From: Galeopsis tetrahit
Taxonomy: Eukaryota; Streptophyta; Magnoliopsida; Lamiales; Lamiaceae
Length of the DNA: 64,000 nucleotides
Direction: 5' to 3'
Assembly (NCBI GenBank): GCA_963675135.1
Contig: OY776126.1
Location: 22,819,195-22,883,194 of the forward strand
The notes beneath the pieces are model-generated. The model was not told where the DNA came from. It saw nothing but the letters and a program-made list of their open reading frames with translations, and ran no database searches. Numbering within the stretch: the stretch's first letter is position 1; every line of letters begins with the position of its first letter. Positions 30,435-43,606 of the stretch are shown piece after piece. A program made the position numbers and the translations under genes.

Positions 30435-32116
30435 ACCCCCCAAAACTTAAAGTGTTGCTCGTCCTCGAGCAACGAAAGAAAAGTATAATAAGTGGGAGAA
30501 TTGCGAAGGAATTCATTCAAGACGAGATAGAATAAGTGATTGTCAAGTTCAATCAATTTAGTCAAGCCAAGAGGTAAAGATATCAACAAACAAGTTCACA
30601 TTCTATGCTCAAATCCATGCAAGATTAAGTGCTCAATTCACAACTTCCTCACAAGTAAGTGTATCACTCTTCACACAAAGTGTATATCAAGGAATGTATG
30701 CTCTCAAAATCAAATCACACAAATGTACTACCATATGCTTGCCAAAAGTCTCAATTCTCCACCACAAGTTATGTGTTCAATTCATGAATCAACAAGGACT
30801 TATCATTTGGTTATAATGTAGGCTATTTGGTTAGGGTATGGAAGATTTGGATAAAGTGACTCGTAAACTAGTGGAGCGAGAAATAAAGACATCCCGTCGA
30901 ACATCTCTAAAACTCAAGAGGAAAGCTACAATTGATCAAGTTGCAACTCCAAATTCCAAACTCCAACAATTCATTTGCTCACTCTTTTAAAGCACATTCT
31001 TCACCACCAAAACTTTTTGAGCACTTTTGAACTTCAAGCTCTACCAAATACTTGTACACAAGAGAGTTTTCTTTTTCAATTTTTTTTTATCATCAACTTA
31101 ATCTTTTTTATGCACTCTCTCAATTCATCTTTTCTCCATTTTTTTTTATTTCTTTTCAATCTTTTCACTTTCAAACCAAACTCATCCACCCAAAATCACA
31201 TTTAACCACAATTCAACCTCATTTGTCAACATTCAAGCTCCACTAGTTCATATGAAAATTAAGCTCACAAAAGATGGACAAATAGGCTAAATTTTGTAGG
31301 TTGCCAAAGAATACAAGTCAATAGGCTCAAAGTGGCTAACTACGGAAAAATATCATTTGGTATGGACAATTTGGTTAAGTGACTATTCAAAACAAAGATG
31401 ACCTCATATCATTTTCAAGAATCTCACACAAATAGTAGTTTCAAACAAGACAATTGGCAAGTTCTAGAGCACATAAGCATGAATGATACTCACATGAAGG
31501 AAATAGACCAAAATATATGAACGTCTAAAGGCTCTAAAGCTCACGGGCTTGTCTATCATGAATTAAGAGCACCAAACCAAGCAAAGATCTTCACACAATC
31601 AAATGAACAAGCATGCATCAATCAATACCAATAAGTTCAACCAAACATCAAAAACCAACAACCACCATCAATTAAGCCTCAAACACTTTCTTCCACAAGA
31701 AATCTCATCCAACAAAGCTAAACAATTATAGGACAAACGGTGCAATAAAATGAAGGTAAACACACGAAATCTCCCCCCAAACTTAAATGAAACTATCTAG
31801 TTGAATGCAAAGTTTGGAGATGAGTGTGTTTACCTTAGAAATTTGTCACCAACGTAGCTCACCAAAGAAGCAAGCTACCACAACCGTTTTGTCCATTGAA
31901 CTTCTTAGCATCAAAGCACCACCACCTTGTAACTTCACCATGCACATCTCCCATCCTTGACCACCAACACATCACTCAACCTACAAAACAAAAACTCAAC
32001 AAAAAGATCAAACAAACTACAAAGCTAAAATAAAAGAAAATAAAGCAATAAAGAATGGGTTGCCTCCCATTTAGCGCTAAGTTTAACGTCTTCAAGTCGG
32101 ACGGAAGAAAATAAGC
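30435..32116. other. LARD interior, non-coding
   Basis: AT-rich, with a 'ctcgtcctcgagcaacgaaa' segment near 30460. No ORF with recognisable domains. Confidence 0.5.
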
Positions 32117-34688
32117 TCATCGGAATGGCCAAGGATATCGGTCCTCCTTGCCATTGTACTTCAATCTCTTGGCCTCAAAATCAAGGAGGCTCTCATAAAT
32201 AGTAGGCCAATCATTTGCACCTTTCATGCGCATTTTCTTCAATTGAAGCTCATCTTGCTCTTCTTCCCTACTTTCTTTCCATTCTTTTCCTTTTTGTGGG
32301 AGGATGCCCAAGTTTTTTTCAATTTCTTTCTTAAGATCAAAGTTAACAAGAGGTAAGATAAAATCAATAGAAGCATCAATATCATCTAAAGTGAAAATTG
32401 AAGAGTGTAAAGGTTTAGAAATGCTCATTTCACTCGTCAATGTGTCATCTAATGCTTCTTGATCTTTTTGTTCTTTGTTGCTCGTGTCCTCCATCAAGGG
32501 ACATTCTTCTTCCTCTTCATCTTCTTCAATCTCCATTAAGTACTCAATAAGCTTGACGTCTTTGTCCTCCTCTTCACTTGAGCCCTCTTCTTCATCAATC
32601 GCCATGCTTGACTCTTCATAACTAGTCCCACTTGAAGAAATCATTTGACTCAATTGGAACGTTGATTCGGGTGGAATTTACACGATTTAGATGCATATTT
32701 GAAGCTCATTTGATGATGATTTCATTGAATTATTGGTTGATTATCATTGTTTTGGTCAAAATAAGAGAAAGGTAGTGTTTTGTCGATTTTGTAGGAAAAA
32801 TGATGTATTTTGGAAGCAAAACACCATCCATACTTCACTGGATCAAGAAGAGAAGCTGACCATTGGATTCGTCTCGAAAAACGGAGTGGTGTGAAAAAAA
32901 GAATCGAGTCAATCGGAGGTCGGAAGCTCGAGATACAACGGAACGAAAAATGATGAGGCCGGACCACATTTCTACCCGGCCGGGTTACTTCCACCCGGCC
33001 ACAGTGCTGTACACCCACATTTTGGATTAGTTCACCCATTTCGCATTTTGGCCGGGTAAAACCACCCGGTCGGGTCGTTTTCACCCGGCCAAGCCCTATT
33101 TTAGCCATTTGCTACATATTTCGGGGGTTTTGGCCCATTTTCTCCATTTTCGAGGGACCTAAGTGCAAATTTCGTCCAAGACTTCTACCCCAACTATAAA
33201 TAGCTCCAATTTGAGTTTTAGAAAGGAGTCTTACTCCTTTTACAAGCATTTCCACACACACATTCACATAGTTGTAGGTGTTCTTCATTTTTAGTTTAAT
33301 TTCTTCAATAGATTAGATAGAATAGTGGTTTTTACTTCAAATCAAGCTACGATTATCATCGGGCATCGTCTATTACATCGTTTTGTAGCTAAATTCGCAT
33401 GATCAAGGTGATATTACTCTATTTTGCAATTCAATTTGGTATTTTCTTAATTTCTTCAATCTCTTGTTATTTTATTATGAGTTTGATGTTATTTGTTGTT
33501 GTAGCCATGGGATTCTCTTCTAGAACCATGGGCTAATCCTCAATTGCCTTGGGTGTGGATTTTTTGATGAGAATTTAGTGTAATTGTGGATTAATTGCAT
33601 GATTAGCTTATAATTTGGGTTTTTATGTTTCTAGAGTTGTACTTTGATTGATTCATTTGGTTGATCAACCCTATTAGCAAGCATGTTCGATTATGTTTAT
33701 TGCAACGAGAGTTGGGTAGCATGATTGGGAGTGTGAGTGTGAGCTTTGATCAATTGAATAGAAGTTAATTAGTAATTAGCTCACCCGAGAGGGGGGTTAA
33801 TGGCTAGACCGAAAACTTTAGACACTAAACAAATAGAGGTCGTCTAGGAGTTTGGTGAGAGGGCGTTTCATAAGCATTAGTAACCGTGTTGAAAGTGCTT
33901 ATGCAACACTATCTTAGGAGCTTATGGTATTTGGTTAGATCCTATAATTGCTAATCAATGCACGATGTTTATCTATGCCTTTCGAGGGGGTTTGCACACA
34001 TTTGTGATAGCCTTTAGCTTGACCCAAATTCGTAGTAAAATCATGTAATTGGTTCACTAGTTCACTTAATAGCTCACGAAACGGAAACACCCGAGGCAAT
34101 ACACTCCTCTTGCACTTTCCAAAAGAAAGTTAGATAGATTGTTATTACTCTTATCACTAGTTCTCATTACTTTAGTTAATTTTAGTTTAATACATTTGTT
34201 ATTATTCCCAAAAATCCAAACAACATCATTTAGTTACTACAATAGCATGATAACTTGCAACTTTAGGGACTCATTTTCACTCAATTAAGTCCTTGAAACG
34301 AAAATCTACTTGGGACACTTATCTTACTACTAACGAACCCATGCGCTTGTGGGGATCGTATAGTTTTAAAAAGTGCAAAAATTCGATCCAAGTCAAACGT
34401 CATATTCTTCATTCGATTCGCAAGTGAGACCATTTGCTCATCCATCTTTTCCAATCTCGCATTGTTGTGAGCAACAACTTGATTGGATTGAGTCATGAAA
34501 GTGGTTAGCAAATGTTCCAAGTAAGCATTTCTTTCATCATCTTGATAATGGGTGGGAACTTGTTGCATTTGACAATCGTAGTCGTAGTTCCCCCAACTAT
34601 CATAGCAAACTTCTTCTTGATAAGGAGGATAAACCATATCATATTGATCAAATGATTGATTCCATGAATATTGGTTATATCCATCCAT
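32117..34688 (-). pseudogene. LARD-encoded acidic protein ORF, disrupted by solo LTR
   Basis: The N-terminal part starts at the ATG 34688 (MDGYNQYSWNQ), with a Tyr/Gln-rich start and a helical region ERNAYLEHLLTTFMTQSNQ. It reads to 34396, where a solo LTR begins on this strand. The C-terminal part (32662-32117) continues from SQMISSSGTSYEES through a strongly acidic stretch (EEEGSSEEEDKD, EEDEEEEECP) to ANDWPTIYESLLD and a stop at 32117. Removing the LTR plus one 5-bp duplication keeps the frame open, so this was one ORF of roughly 280 codons. It is similar in placement to the gag-like remnants of non-autonomous Ty3 elements; no catalytic domain. Confidence 0.7.
32663..34395 (+). mobile_element. 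Solo LTR (Ty3 type) inside the LARD
   Basis: 1733 bp, begins TGATTCGGGTGG and ends CCAAGTCA, flanked by AACGT at 32658-32662 and 34396-34400. It contains a good TATA box 'ctataaatagctcc' at ~33197 on the plus strand and, before it, four ACCCGGCCGGGT-like palindromes (32974-33094). It ends with the 'cttgtggggatcg' U5-like phrase. Opposite orientation to its host element. Confidence 0.85.
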
Positions 34689-34815
34689 CTTCCAATTAAG
34701 CTCAACTACACAAATGATCAAAATATCAAAAGCACAAGATAATATAGAACAAATAAAAAAAAATCACTAGTAATTATGCTAAACTAACACTAAGTTACAC
34801 TAAAAACAAAACTAA

Positions 34816-34838
34816 TCCCCGGCAACGGCGGCAAAAAC
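34816..34838 (-). other. LARD primer-binding site
   Basis: Minus strand TTTTGCCGCCGTTGCCGGGG, next to the LTR edge at 34840. It resembles the Asp-tRNA-type site of Athila/Tat relatives with one transposed GC pair. Confidence 0.65.
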
Positions 34839-34839
34839 T

Positions 34840-36391
34840 TGACACGTATTTTTCAATACTCACCTCTCAAGTGTAAGAGGATCCTCGTAGTAAAAGTAAG
34901 TGTCCGATTAAATTATCGAACCACGAGACTAGTTAGCTAGCGTAGCCTTAGTGTTGTGTGCGTCGCGTAATTATAGTGAAAGAGCATGGGGTGAGCTAAA
35001 GACTAAATGTAAAAATCAACAAGATAAAAACTAACTAGAAAAAGCAAGTAAACGATGATCAAGATCAAATGGAGAGAGAGGTAGTGTTCGGGTGTTCTTC
35101 ATTATGTGGAAATCAATTAAAGCTTAACTTGGACGTTTAATTCATTGGTTGGTGTATGATAAGAGCAATCACTAAAAATGTATCTAATAAAGCACCTAAG
35201 ATCGGGAGGAAGGATAGAGTCGTTCTTACCCGGGTAATCACACAATTAGAGGATTCTACCTAAGCTATACTAATTTAATCCCTAATTATGCTTTTCCACT
35301 TGAATACTAGAAACCAAACTCCTATGGTCTCCTCACCAATTACCCAAACTCATATTCAAATAATTAGTGTAAATTAATGGGGTTCTAATGAAAATTACTC
35401 AACTCTCGTTGCGATAATTCAATATAATCTCAATTCACTCGACTCCCAACCCTCGATTATACTATCGTCAAGACTAACCAACTCTCGTTGCACTAATCAT
35501 GCGTCAAAATATAATCTACTAATCTATCAAAACCCATTAATTTAATCAATACACCACCAATATAATTAAACAACCCAAATCAAGCTAAAAATCTAATTCC
35601 ATCATAAATTCAAACACCCAAACACCAACAAACCTTGCTAATAATTAAATTAACAATTGAAAGCAAGCTTATGAAACATAAATAACAAAACATTAAATTA
35701 AAAGAAAGATATCACCTTAAATGGTCTTGTAATCCTCCAATACTTGCAATAAAATAAAATACTACATTAAAAACTAGTTAAGGAAGTGAAATTAAACAAA
35801 TGAGTGGAGTGGAAGGTGGAGGAGAGGGTTTCTCCTCAATGGTGATGCGCCGAACTCTCTCTCGCCTCTGCGTGTTAATTCCCCCTTTTCTGCCGAAATT
35901 GGCTGCTGCCTCTTAGTCCCCCAAAATGAAGCAAAATGGGCCTTTTTTTTTTATAAATAAGATGGGCCTAAGGGAATTTAATTCTTAAATGGGCTTCCTC
36001 CTATAAATTAATTCACAATAGTCCAGCATCCTTTAATTCCCAATTTTGGCAACCAAAATGATCGAGCACTCCGTGAGTTTTAGCTGCTTTTCAATTTGGG
36101 CCATCGAAATGGGCCTCAAATATTAGGCTCCATTATGTTTTTTTTTTCTTCGTAATTTCTTCTTGAGTCCAATCATTCTTCCTTCTCGTCGAATTATTCC
36201 TTCGATTGACTCCACGATATAATAAGGCGTGTTTTATTCCATAAATGCTCATTTTCCTACAAAAAAAAAATCAAACTACACCATTTCTCCAAATCAAGTG
36301 CATTGAGTCAATTTAATGTAAATAATGCACGAAATCCTATAAAATTATACAAATTAAACACATGAATTTTGAGCAATTTTCACACTAATCA
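34840..36391 (-). repeat. LARD 5-prime LTR (right)
   Basis: 1552 bp partner of 28717-30434; retains the SINE-empty site near 35040-35060. Confidence 0.9.
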
Positions 36392-39300
36392 CCTACGTGC
36401 CGCGATACGAAAGAACGACAGCAGAACCAAAGTTTCGGAAACCCCCCATCCGTGGAAAACCATTTGAAGCCAACAGGAACAGTTTGAGAGATGAGCTTAC
36501 GTTCACAGCAGTCGTGAAAAACCATGGAACCGGCTCCCCTATTCCCAAAACGACTGACTTGGGGACAAGGACAGATTCGATCCAAAATGAGGAACTGGAG
36601 ATCAAATTCCAAACGAAGGCGGAGGAGACAAAATGGCTGGGAGAGTGCATTACTGGAGTGTTAAGGAAGGATTTCTCATGGGAGGACCATGGGGAGGAAC
36701 TACAGCAGGAGTGTGTTAGCATTCTAAAGCTGCGAACGCTAGGGAAGGATGCGATTCTCATCGAAAATATATCCGGGAAAAGTTACGATGAGATCACGGG
36801 AGCTATGGAAGAGTGGTTCCAATACTGGTTCGAATGGTACAGGAAATGGCGACCAATTGATGTGAGCCATAAACGACTGGTATGGACGAGGTGGACCGGA
36901 GTCCCTGCACAAGCCTGGAATACACGCTTCTTAGAAACGGCGAGCGCATCCATTGGAAAGCTGGTCAAGCTCGACGACCACACAAAGGCTCAAACACGGC
37001 TCGATTATGCAAGGGTGCTTCTATCCATCTCATACCTCAAAGACGTAAATCTGACCGCCCGACTAGAGATTGATGGCATTGTCTTCAAATGTAAAATCGC
37101 AGAGGAACAGAAACACGAAAACCAAAACGTGCAGGACGATCTGGAATCGGAATTGGACTCCGACGATAGCACCGAGTGGCCCATGGATGAAGACGGTGGT
37201 GCTGAAATAGACGGTCGCGCTGAAGAGGTTTCGGGCGGCCCGGCGGCGGCAGCAGCGCATGGGCGGCCGAGCAGCCTATCTGACTCACCGTCGGAATCTG
37301 TATCCTGCTGTCAGAAACCGAAAAGTCACACGATACACAACGCGAATCCGGATGGGCCCCGAGGAGATATTAATTGCAAGGCAGTTAATGATATCTTAGA
37401 ACAAGAAAAGCATGCCGATACATGGGAACAGCGTGAACCAAATTCAATCATGGCGCCGTCAACAAATATCGAGGAGGGGCCCCACAAATCGGATCCTCAT
37501 CAAGAAATATTCGAAAAATTGGTTCAAAACCAATCAATGGAGGTCACCAGTACCAAAGAAATCGGTGAAGGAGTACTTTTGGCAGAAGGTACGCTTTTTA
37601 ACCCTAAAACCCTATCCCAGGCCCACTCTTCTATTGGGCCCACCCTCCTTGTAAAGGAGTCAGCTGAATCCCCAGCCTGTCCTCCAGTTCAACCCCCTCC
37701 TTTTCCTAATTCCCACCCTGATACACCCCCAAAAGCTGATGGGCCCTCACCACCCCTTTATCCACTACTACATCTCCCATACCCCACACCCTTTCCTGAT
37801 ACACCCCAAGAAACCTACTGCACCCCATCTGACCTTAACACATCGGCACACCCCTCAAACCCTACCCCTCCCCCCCAGACCCACCCACACCCGTAACCAC
37901 CCCACTGCCACCTCTCCCACCCCCCAAACCCAGTATCGAACCTCAAACCAAAACTTCAAACCCCACTGACCTCGAAAACACCACCCAAACCCTTTCAAAC
38001 CAGCACCCAGGAAATTCCATAAAACCAACATACAAAACCCGAAAAAATCCCCTAAAAAAGAAAGTAAACAAGATGGAAAGGTGGCAAATGGAGACGAAGA
38101 GATGGACGGAATTCTCAAAAGACCTCGATTTAGAGATAGAAAAGATAGCTTATCAAAGCAAAAAACCAAAAAAGGGGAAAGGAAAACGGAACCCTCCCAA
38201 TTTATTAAAGCTTGATGTGGAAACCGAAGCCTCAAGAACATGGGGCCTAGGGAAAAGTCTTGGAATCCAGACAAGAACATCCGACACCCAGAAAATCATA
38301 AAATTAATGAGATGGAGGAAAAAGCCCAGTCAAAGAAATCAAGTGCAGAAGGAGAGGTAGAAGAGAGGAATCCATGAAGATTCTATCCATGAATATCTGA
38401 GGCTTGGGGAACCGAATCAAAAAAGAAGAGATGTGGAATCTCATAAAGAAACATGGGGTGGACGTATGCTGCATACAAGAGTCAAAACTGAAAAGTGTGG
38501 AAGAAACTACATGCCGGGCAGTATGGGGTCAAGGTAAAATGGAGTGGTACTCAAAAGAAGCTATAGGAAGATCGGGTGGAATCATATCCATATGGAACCC
38601 AGAAGTTTTCAGGGTCTCCAGCTGCTGGCATATGACGGGAGGTGTAATATTGAATGGAGTATGGGGGCAGGAAAGAGTACAATGCTGCATTATCAACATC
38701 TATGCACCATATATCTCTTCGGAAAAGATAGAGCTATGGGACCGCGTTAACATTATCGTGGCCCAAAATCCCGCAGCCTGCATTTGCATCATCGGGGACT
38801 TCAATGCAATACGCTGCGGGACAGAAAGAGTTGGAAGAGGGCAGCAACAAAATCACAGAGACACACAGGCGTTCGGCGGATTCATCAAAGATGCAAATCT
38901 GATGGACCTCCCACTGCACGGGAGGAAATTCACATGGTATAAGGCTGACGGATCATGTAAGAGCAAACTGGATAGAGCTCTGGTCAACCATCATTGGCTA
39001 AACCAATGGCCTAACACACATCTAAGAGGCCTACAACGATCAGTCTCAGACCATTGCCCTATTCTCGTGGGGATCAAAGTAAAGGATTGGGGGCCGAAGC
39101 CTTTCCGAAGCATCAATGCCTGGTCAACTCACCCAGAATTCAAGAGTTTTGTTGAGGAAAAGTGGAATAGCTACCAAATACAAGGATGGGGAAGCTATGT
39201 CATCAAGGAGAAGCTGAAGAGGCTCAAAGCAGATCTCAAGGAGTGGAACACCAACACGTTCGGCATCATCGATCAAAACATAGAAAATCAACGAGCTGAA

Positions 39301-41000
39301 ATCCAAAAATTGGATATAATTGACGAAGTGTTTGGGCTTGAAGAGACAGAGATTATGAACAGAAATAGGGCAGCTGCATTACTGATCCGGGAACTAAAAA
39401 AGAAAAGCATGATCGATTACCAAAAATCAAGATGTAAGTGGGTGAAGGAGGGAGACTGCAACACGCGCTTCTACCACAACTACATCAACAGAAGAAGGAA
39501 AAGAAACGAAATCCTGGGTCTTATGGTGGATGGAGAATGGAGAGAAGAAGTCTTAGCGGTGAAAAAATGGGTTTTCGAGCATTTCCAGAGCCACTTCAAA
39601 AACCAAAGGATAACCAGACCAATTCCTGCAGTAGGTTTTGCAACGAAACAGATCTCAAACACAGAAAACGACATACTTACAGCCCCATTCTCGAAGGAAG
39701 AAATCCGAGAAGCCATAAAGGAGTGTGACAATACGAAAAGCCCAGGACCAGATGGTTTGAACTTCGGTTTCTTAAAAAAGTTCTGGCACTTATTGGAAAC
39801 TGGTTTCATCCAACTCATGGAGGAGTTCCACACTCACGGACGACTGGTGAAAGGATTCAATCCAACCTTCATCGTGCTCATCCCCAAAAAGGAGGTTAGT
39901 ACAGATTTGAACGATTTCAGGCCAATATCCCTAGTGGGGGGAATCTACAAGATAATCTCAAAAATCCTGGCGAAAAGACTTGGATCTGTACTACCATCTA
40001 TAATCTCTGCTGCACAAACCGCTTTCATTGGAAACAGAAACATCTTGGATAGCGTGGTAGTCCTAAACGAAGCGATCGATGAAGCAAAACGGGAAAAGAT
40101 AGTACGAGCTTTCTTCAAAATTGACTTCGCAAAAGTCTATGACTCAATAGACTGGGGCTATCTAGAGATCATGATGGAGAGATTCAACTTTCACCCCAAA
40201 TGGAGAAAGTGGGTGATGGAGTGTGTGACGACAGCATCAACATCGGTTCTAGTCAATGGTAGTCCGTCCGGAGAATTTAAAATGGAGAGAGGGTTAAGAC
40301 AAGGGGACCCTCTATCCCCGTTCCTCTTCTTAATTGCAGCAGAAGGATTGAGTATTCTTATGAAAAGGGCAATAGAAGAAGGATTATACAAAGCGGCTGA
40401 AATTGGACAAGAAAAGATCAGAGTGTCACACCTACAGTTTGTGGATGACACAATACTTATGGGGGACGCAAGCTTGGAAAACGCATGGGTTATGCGGCGA
40501 GTACTCAGAAACATGGAAACGATGTCGGGTCTAAAAATCAACTTCGAAAAGTGCTCGGTTATCGGAGTAAACGTGGAAGAAAATACTCTAAGTGAAATGG
40601 CGGAGATCCTAGGATGCAAAGTTGACAAAATCCCTTTCACATATTTGGGGATGAGAGTTGGTTCCAATCATATGAAAGCGGTGGAGTGGGAATCGATTGT
40701 GGGTAAGATAAAAAACAGGCTGGCAAGATGGGACGACAAGAAGATTTCGATGGGCGGCAGGATCACGTTGTTAAACTCGGTTCTATCTTCTCTTCCGACA
40801 TACTATCTGTCTTTCTACTGCATACCAAAGAAAACCATGAGTGAGATTGTGAGATTACAACACAACTTCCTTTGGGGGGTGGGAGTAATGGGAAAAGAGT
40901 GGCATGGATTGAGTGGAAAAAAGTTTGTAACACGAAACAATTAGGAGGGCTAGGGGTTAGAGATATCGGAATTTTTAACAAAACTCTACTGGGGAAATGG

Positions 41001-42572
41001 GTAAGCTAGTGAAAATGTCTAGAGGGGAGGGGTGAATAGACTTTTCAAAAATCTTTCAATATATCAGAATACACAATGCGGAATAATCAGATTACTAATG
41101 AGCCCAATCAAATTTATACTCAACCTTTTATCTAGATCTTTATCTTTGTTAATTCTTAATGTCCTTAGTTAAACAATTCAAACAGATATCAAACAGTAAA
41201 TGTAAAGAACACAGAATTTTATAGTGGTTCGACAAATGTCTACATCCACTCTCACAACTCCAGTTGTGAAGTTTTATTACTCTTCTTGAGCTTCTTGTGG
41301 CTTAGAGTCCCAAGATTAAGACTTTGATCTTTTCGATTATACCTCCAGGTATATCTTCGATCTACTAGTAATTCTACAAGTAACTAGCACACTTGTTTTA
41401 CAAAATACAAACTTAAACTTGAAAAGTAAAACTTCTCTTTGAATAACCTTTGATTCTTCTCTTCAATTCAGTGGCTCTTCTCTTCTTTAATCTCCTTCAA
41501 CTCTGTGAGTTCTTCTTGTGCTCTGTAGACTTTAGCTTGCTTTAAGATCAGTAAAATGTTCAGTAGTCTTCAGCAGTAGGAGATCACACAGTATTTATAG
41601 AACTTAGTATGACAGTTAGCAGTTTGTGAACTAACTCTCAACTAACTCTAAACTGTTTTTGTAACTTCTTCTTGTAACTGACTTTGTAACTTCCTTCAAC
41701 TTCCAAGTCAGCATATCTTCAAATATATCTTCAGTTACTCTTTAAATAAGCTTTCCAAACTTATTCTTCAATTTCACCAAATCAGCACAGTAACTTACTG
41801 TTCTGATTTTTACTCTTCGGATTTTTACTCTGCTGAGTCAGTCAGCACAGTAACTTAAAACTGTTCAAAACTTCTCCAGATTTCTTCTGAGCTTATCTTC
41901 AATTCTCCTTTGAAGTCTTCTTATTCTGAAGTAGTCTTCTGAGTCTTCTTAGTCTTCTGATCTTCATCTAATCTAGTCCTAATCTACTGTTCTGAACTTT
42001 TACATTGCTGAATACAAATAGAATACAACTTTACATATATAAAACCTATCTATACATCAACTGAACTATATACAGATGAGTATATCTAAGTCCTATACTA
42101 TAAGCTGTCTATACAATACAAAACATCAGCTTAGTTCCTAACAGTTCATATATCAGATCAGTAACCAATAAGAACAGTAACTCATAAGATCAGTAAACTT
42201 ACATATAAGATCAGTAAGCATATAAGATCAGTAAGTATATAAGATCAGTAACTCAGATTCAAATATCTCATATAAGATCACTAAAATTATTCTCAGTTTC
42301 CATACTCAGATCAGTAATCTTATTCCATATAACTCAGTTAAGATCATTAATTTTACTCTTAATATTACCAAATAAGATCAGTAAACTTATTTCAGATACA
42401 ATTAAGATCAGTAATCTCAATTTAAGTTTCTCATCAGATTAGTAAGCTTATATTCAGATGACTTAGTTAAGATGACTTAGAACCACATATATCACTAACT
42501 TTAAGTTGCTTTTGGCCATCAAAACATACAATCATCAATTAGAACATTGTTTCAAGGATTCATATCCCAACA
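41001..42572 (-). repeat. Copia-3 3-prime LTR with ATCAGTAA array
   Basis: 1572 bp. 42120-42440 contains about 15 repeats of a 'aagatcagtaa' motif with variable spacing. It also has the 'gtggttcgaca...ctacatccact' phrase common in Sirevirus-like and related LTRs. Confidence 0.85.
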
Positions 42573-42860
42573 ATTTCCCCCTTTTTGATGAAGCCAAAAC
42601 TACTTAAATGTTAATAAATCAGTAGTTAAGTATGTAGTCTATCATAACAGTTCATCATTTCAAAATTCATATCATATTCACAATCAGATTAGATTTTGCA
42701 CATATTACACATACTAACAAAATATGAAATAAACAGAAAATATAAAGATTAAGGTTAGAAATGTTATCTTGTGAGCTTGTCCTTCATCTTCATTCTGTAT
42801 CTTCAGATTCTGAATGCAACATACATCCTTGCTTTGATATCCATCATATGTTGATGATCT

Positions 42861-42969
42861 GGGATAGCTCAAGTGGTTAGAGCACCACTACCTAGGCCTT
42901 AGGTCCTGGGTTCGAGTCATGGGGAGGGGAAAATGGGGTATTTAACTTGTAATCAAAAAAAAAAAAAAA
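42861..42969 (+). mobile_element. tRNA-derived SINE, first of a pair
   Basis: GGGATAGCTCAAGTGGTTAG start (A box), GGTTCGAGTCA B box, GGGGAGGGGAAAA, then 'tatttaacttgtaatc' and an A run. It is nearly identical to the copy 30 bp downstream. Confidence 0.88.
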
Positions 42970-42999
42970 CATACGGTCCATTTAATTAATTTAGTGTTT

Positions 43000-43112
43000 G
43001 ACAAAGTGGGATAGCTCAAGTGGTTAGAGCACCACTACCTAGGCCTTAGGTCCTGGGTTCGAGTCATGGGGAGGGGAAAAGGGGTGGGTATTTAACTTGT
43101 AATAAAAAAAAA
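43000..43112 (+). mobile_element. tRNA-derived SINE, second of a pair
   Basis: Begins GACAAAGTGGGATAGCTC, like the copy at 28933-29057, which shows that the true 5-prime end lies ~9 bases before GGGATAGC. It ends in an A run at 43112. Same orientation as the preceding copy. Confidence 0.88.
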
Positions 43113-43606
43113 GTGATTATCTTTTCAACCATTTATTACTTTACCTTCCCCCTTTTTGGCTTCATCATACAACTACCTAATAGACTTCAGTTGTTGCATG
43201 ATTTCACCCTTCAAGGTCTAGGTAAGGTCATTAGTATATTGTTTAGTAGATACAACACCAAGTTATGTTAAAAATACTCTGCTGATTTTTATCAGCACAG
43301 TTGTTTCCAGCACACATTTACATCATTTTTATCACAATTTTATTATAAGAACTACTTATCTGGATTCAGCTGAGTACTGTGATCAGCTGAGTAACATCCT
43401 TTTGAAGATCAGATCACTTTTTGGCCTTAGCACAGTAACATCAGATCAGTACTATGACTAAGATCAGTTCCCCCTTCAGTAGAGAACTCTTCTTCTGTGC
43501 CTGTTTTTACGAATGTAGTGGTCTTGACATAGTCTTATTCTTCTGGTTTACCCTTTTGATGTACTGTTCTTGGTATCAGCACAGTACCTGAAATGTTAAC
43601 ATAGTT

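Larger units (their letters stand above)
28717..36391 (-). mobile_element. Large non-autonomous Ty3-type retrotransposon (LARD-like)
   Basis: 7675 bp, flanked by CCTAC (28712-28716 and 36392-36396). LTRs of 1718 bp (28717-30434, enlarged by a SINE) and 1552 bp (34840-36391) begin TGACACGT and end AATCA on the plus strand. The minus-strand primer-binding region reads TTTTGCCGCCGTTGCCGGGG next to the right LTR, close to the TGGCGCCGTTGCCGGGG type of Athila/Tat-like elements. The polypurine tract AAGTTTTGGGGGG is at 30435-30448. The interior has no protease, RT or integrase; it has one gag-like ORF broken by a solo LTR. Confidence 0.88.
28288..37896 (+). pseudogene. LINE ORF1 (RRM and DUF4283), interrupted
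   Basis: Part one (28288-28716) encodes an RNA-recognition motif with VATFFFRNFP (RNP2) and KPFGFVRFE (RNP1), cut by a TAA at 28549-28551. It is broken at 28716 by the Ty3-type insertion. Part two (36397-37896) resumes at VPRYERTT and contains a DUF4283-like region (LGECITGVLRKDFSW ... WTRWTGVPAQAW), an acidic stretch and a Pro-rich end. ORF1 protein binds LINE RNA in the retrotransposition particle (family knowledge). The premature stop and the 7.7 kb insertion inactivate it. The first available ATG in part one is at 28483, so the true start is unclear. Confidence 0.85.

Noticed and set aside
32722..33108. 128-codon minus-strand frame in the solo LTR
   Set aside because: It lies within LTR U3 containing palindromic repeats and is antisense to the LTR promoter; no domain.
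42861..43112. tRNA gene pair
   Set aside because: A and B boxes are present but the B box is imperfect, no acceptor stem closes, and A runs plus the flanked copy at 28933 show these are SINEs.
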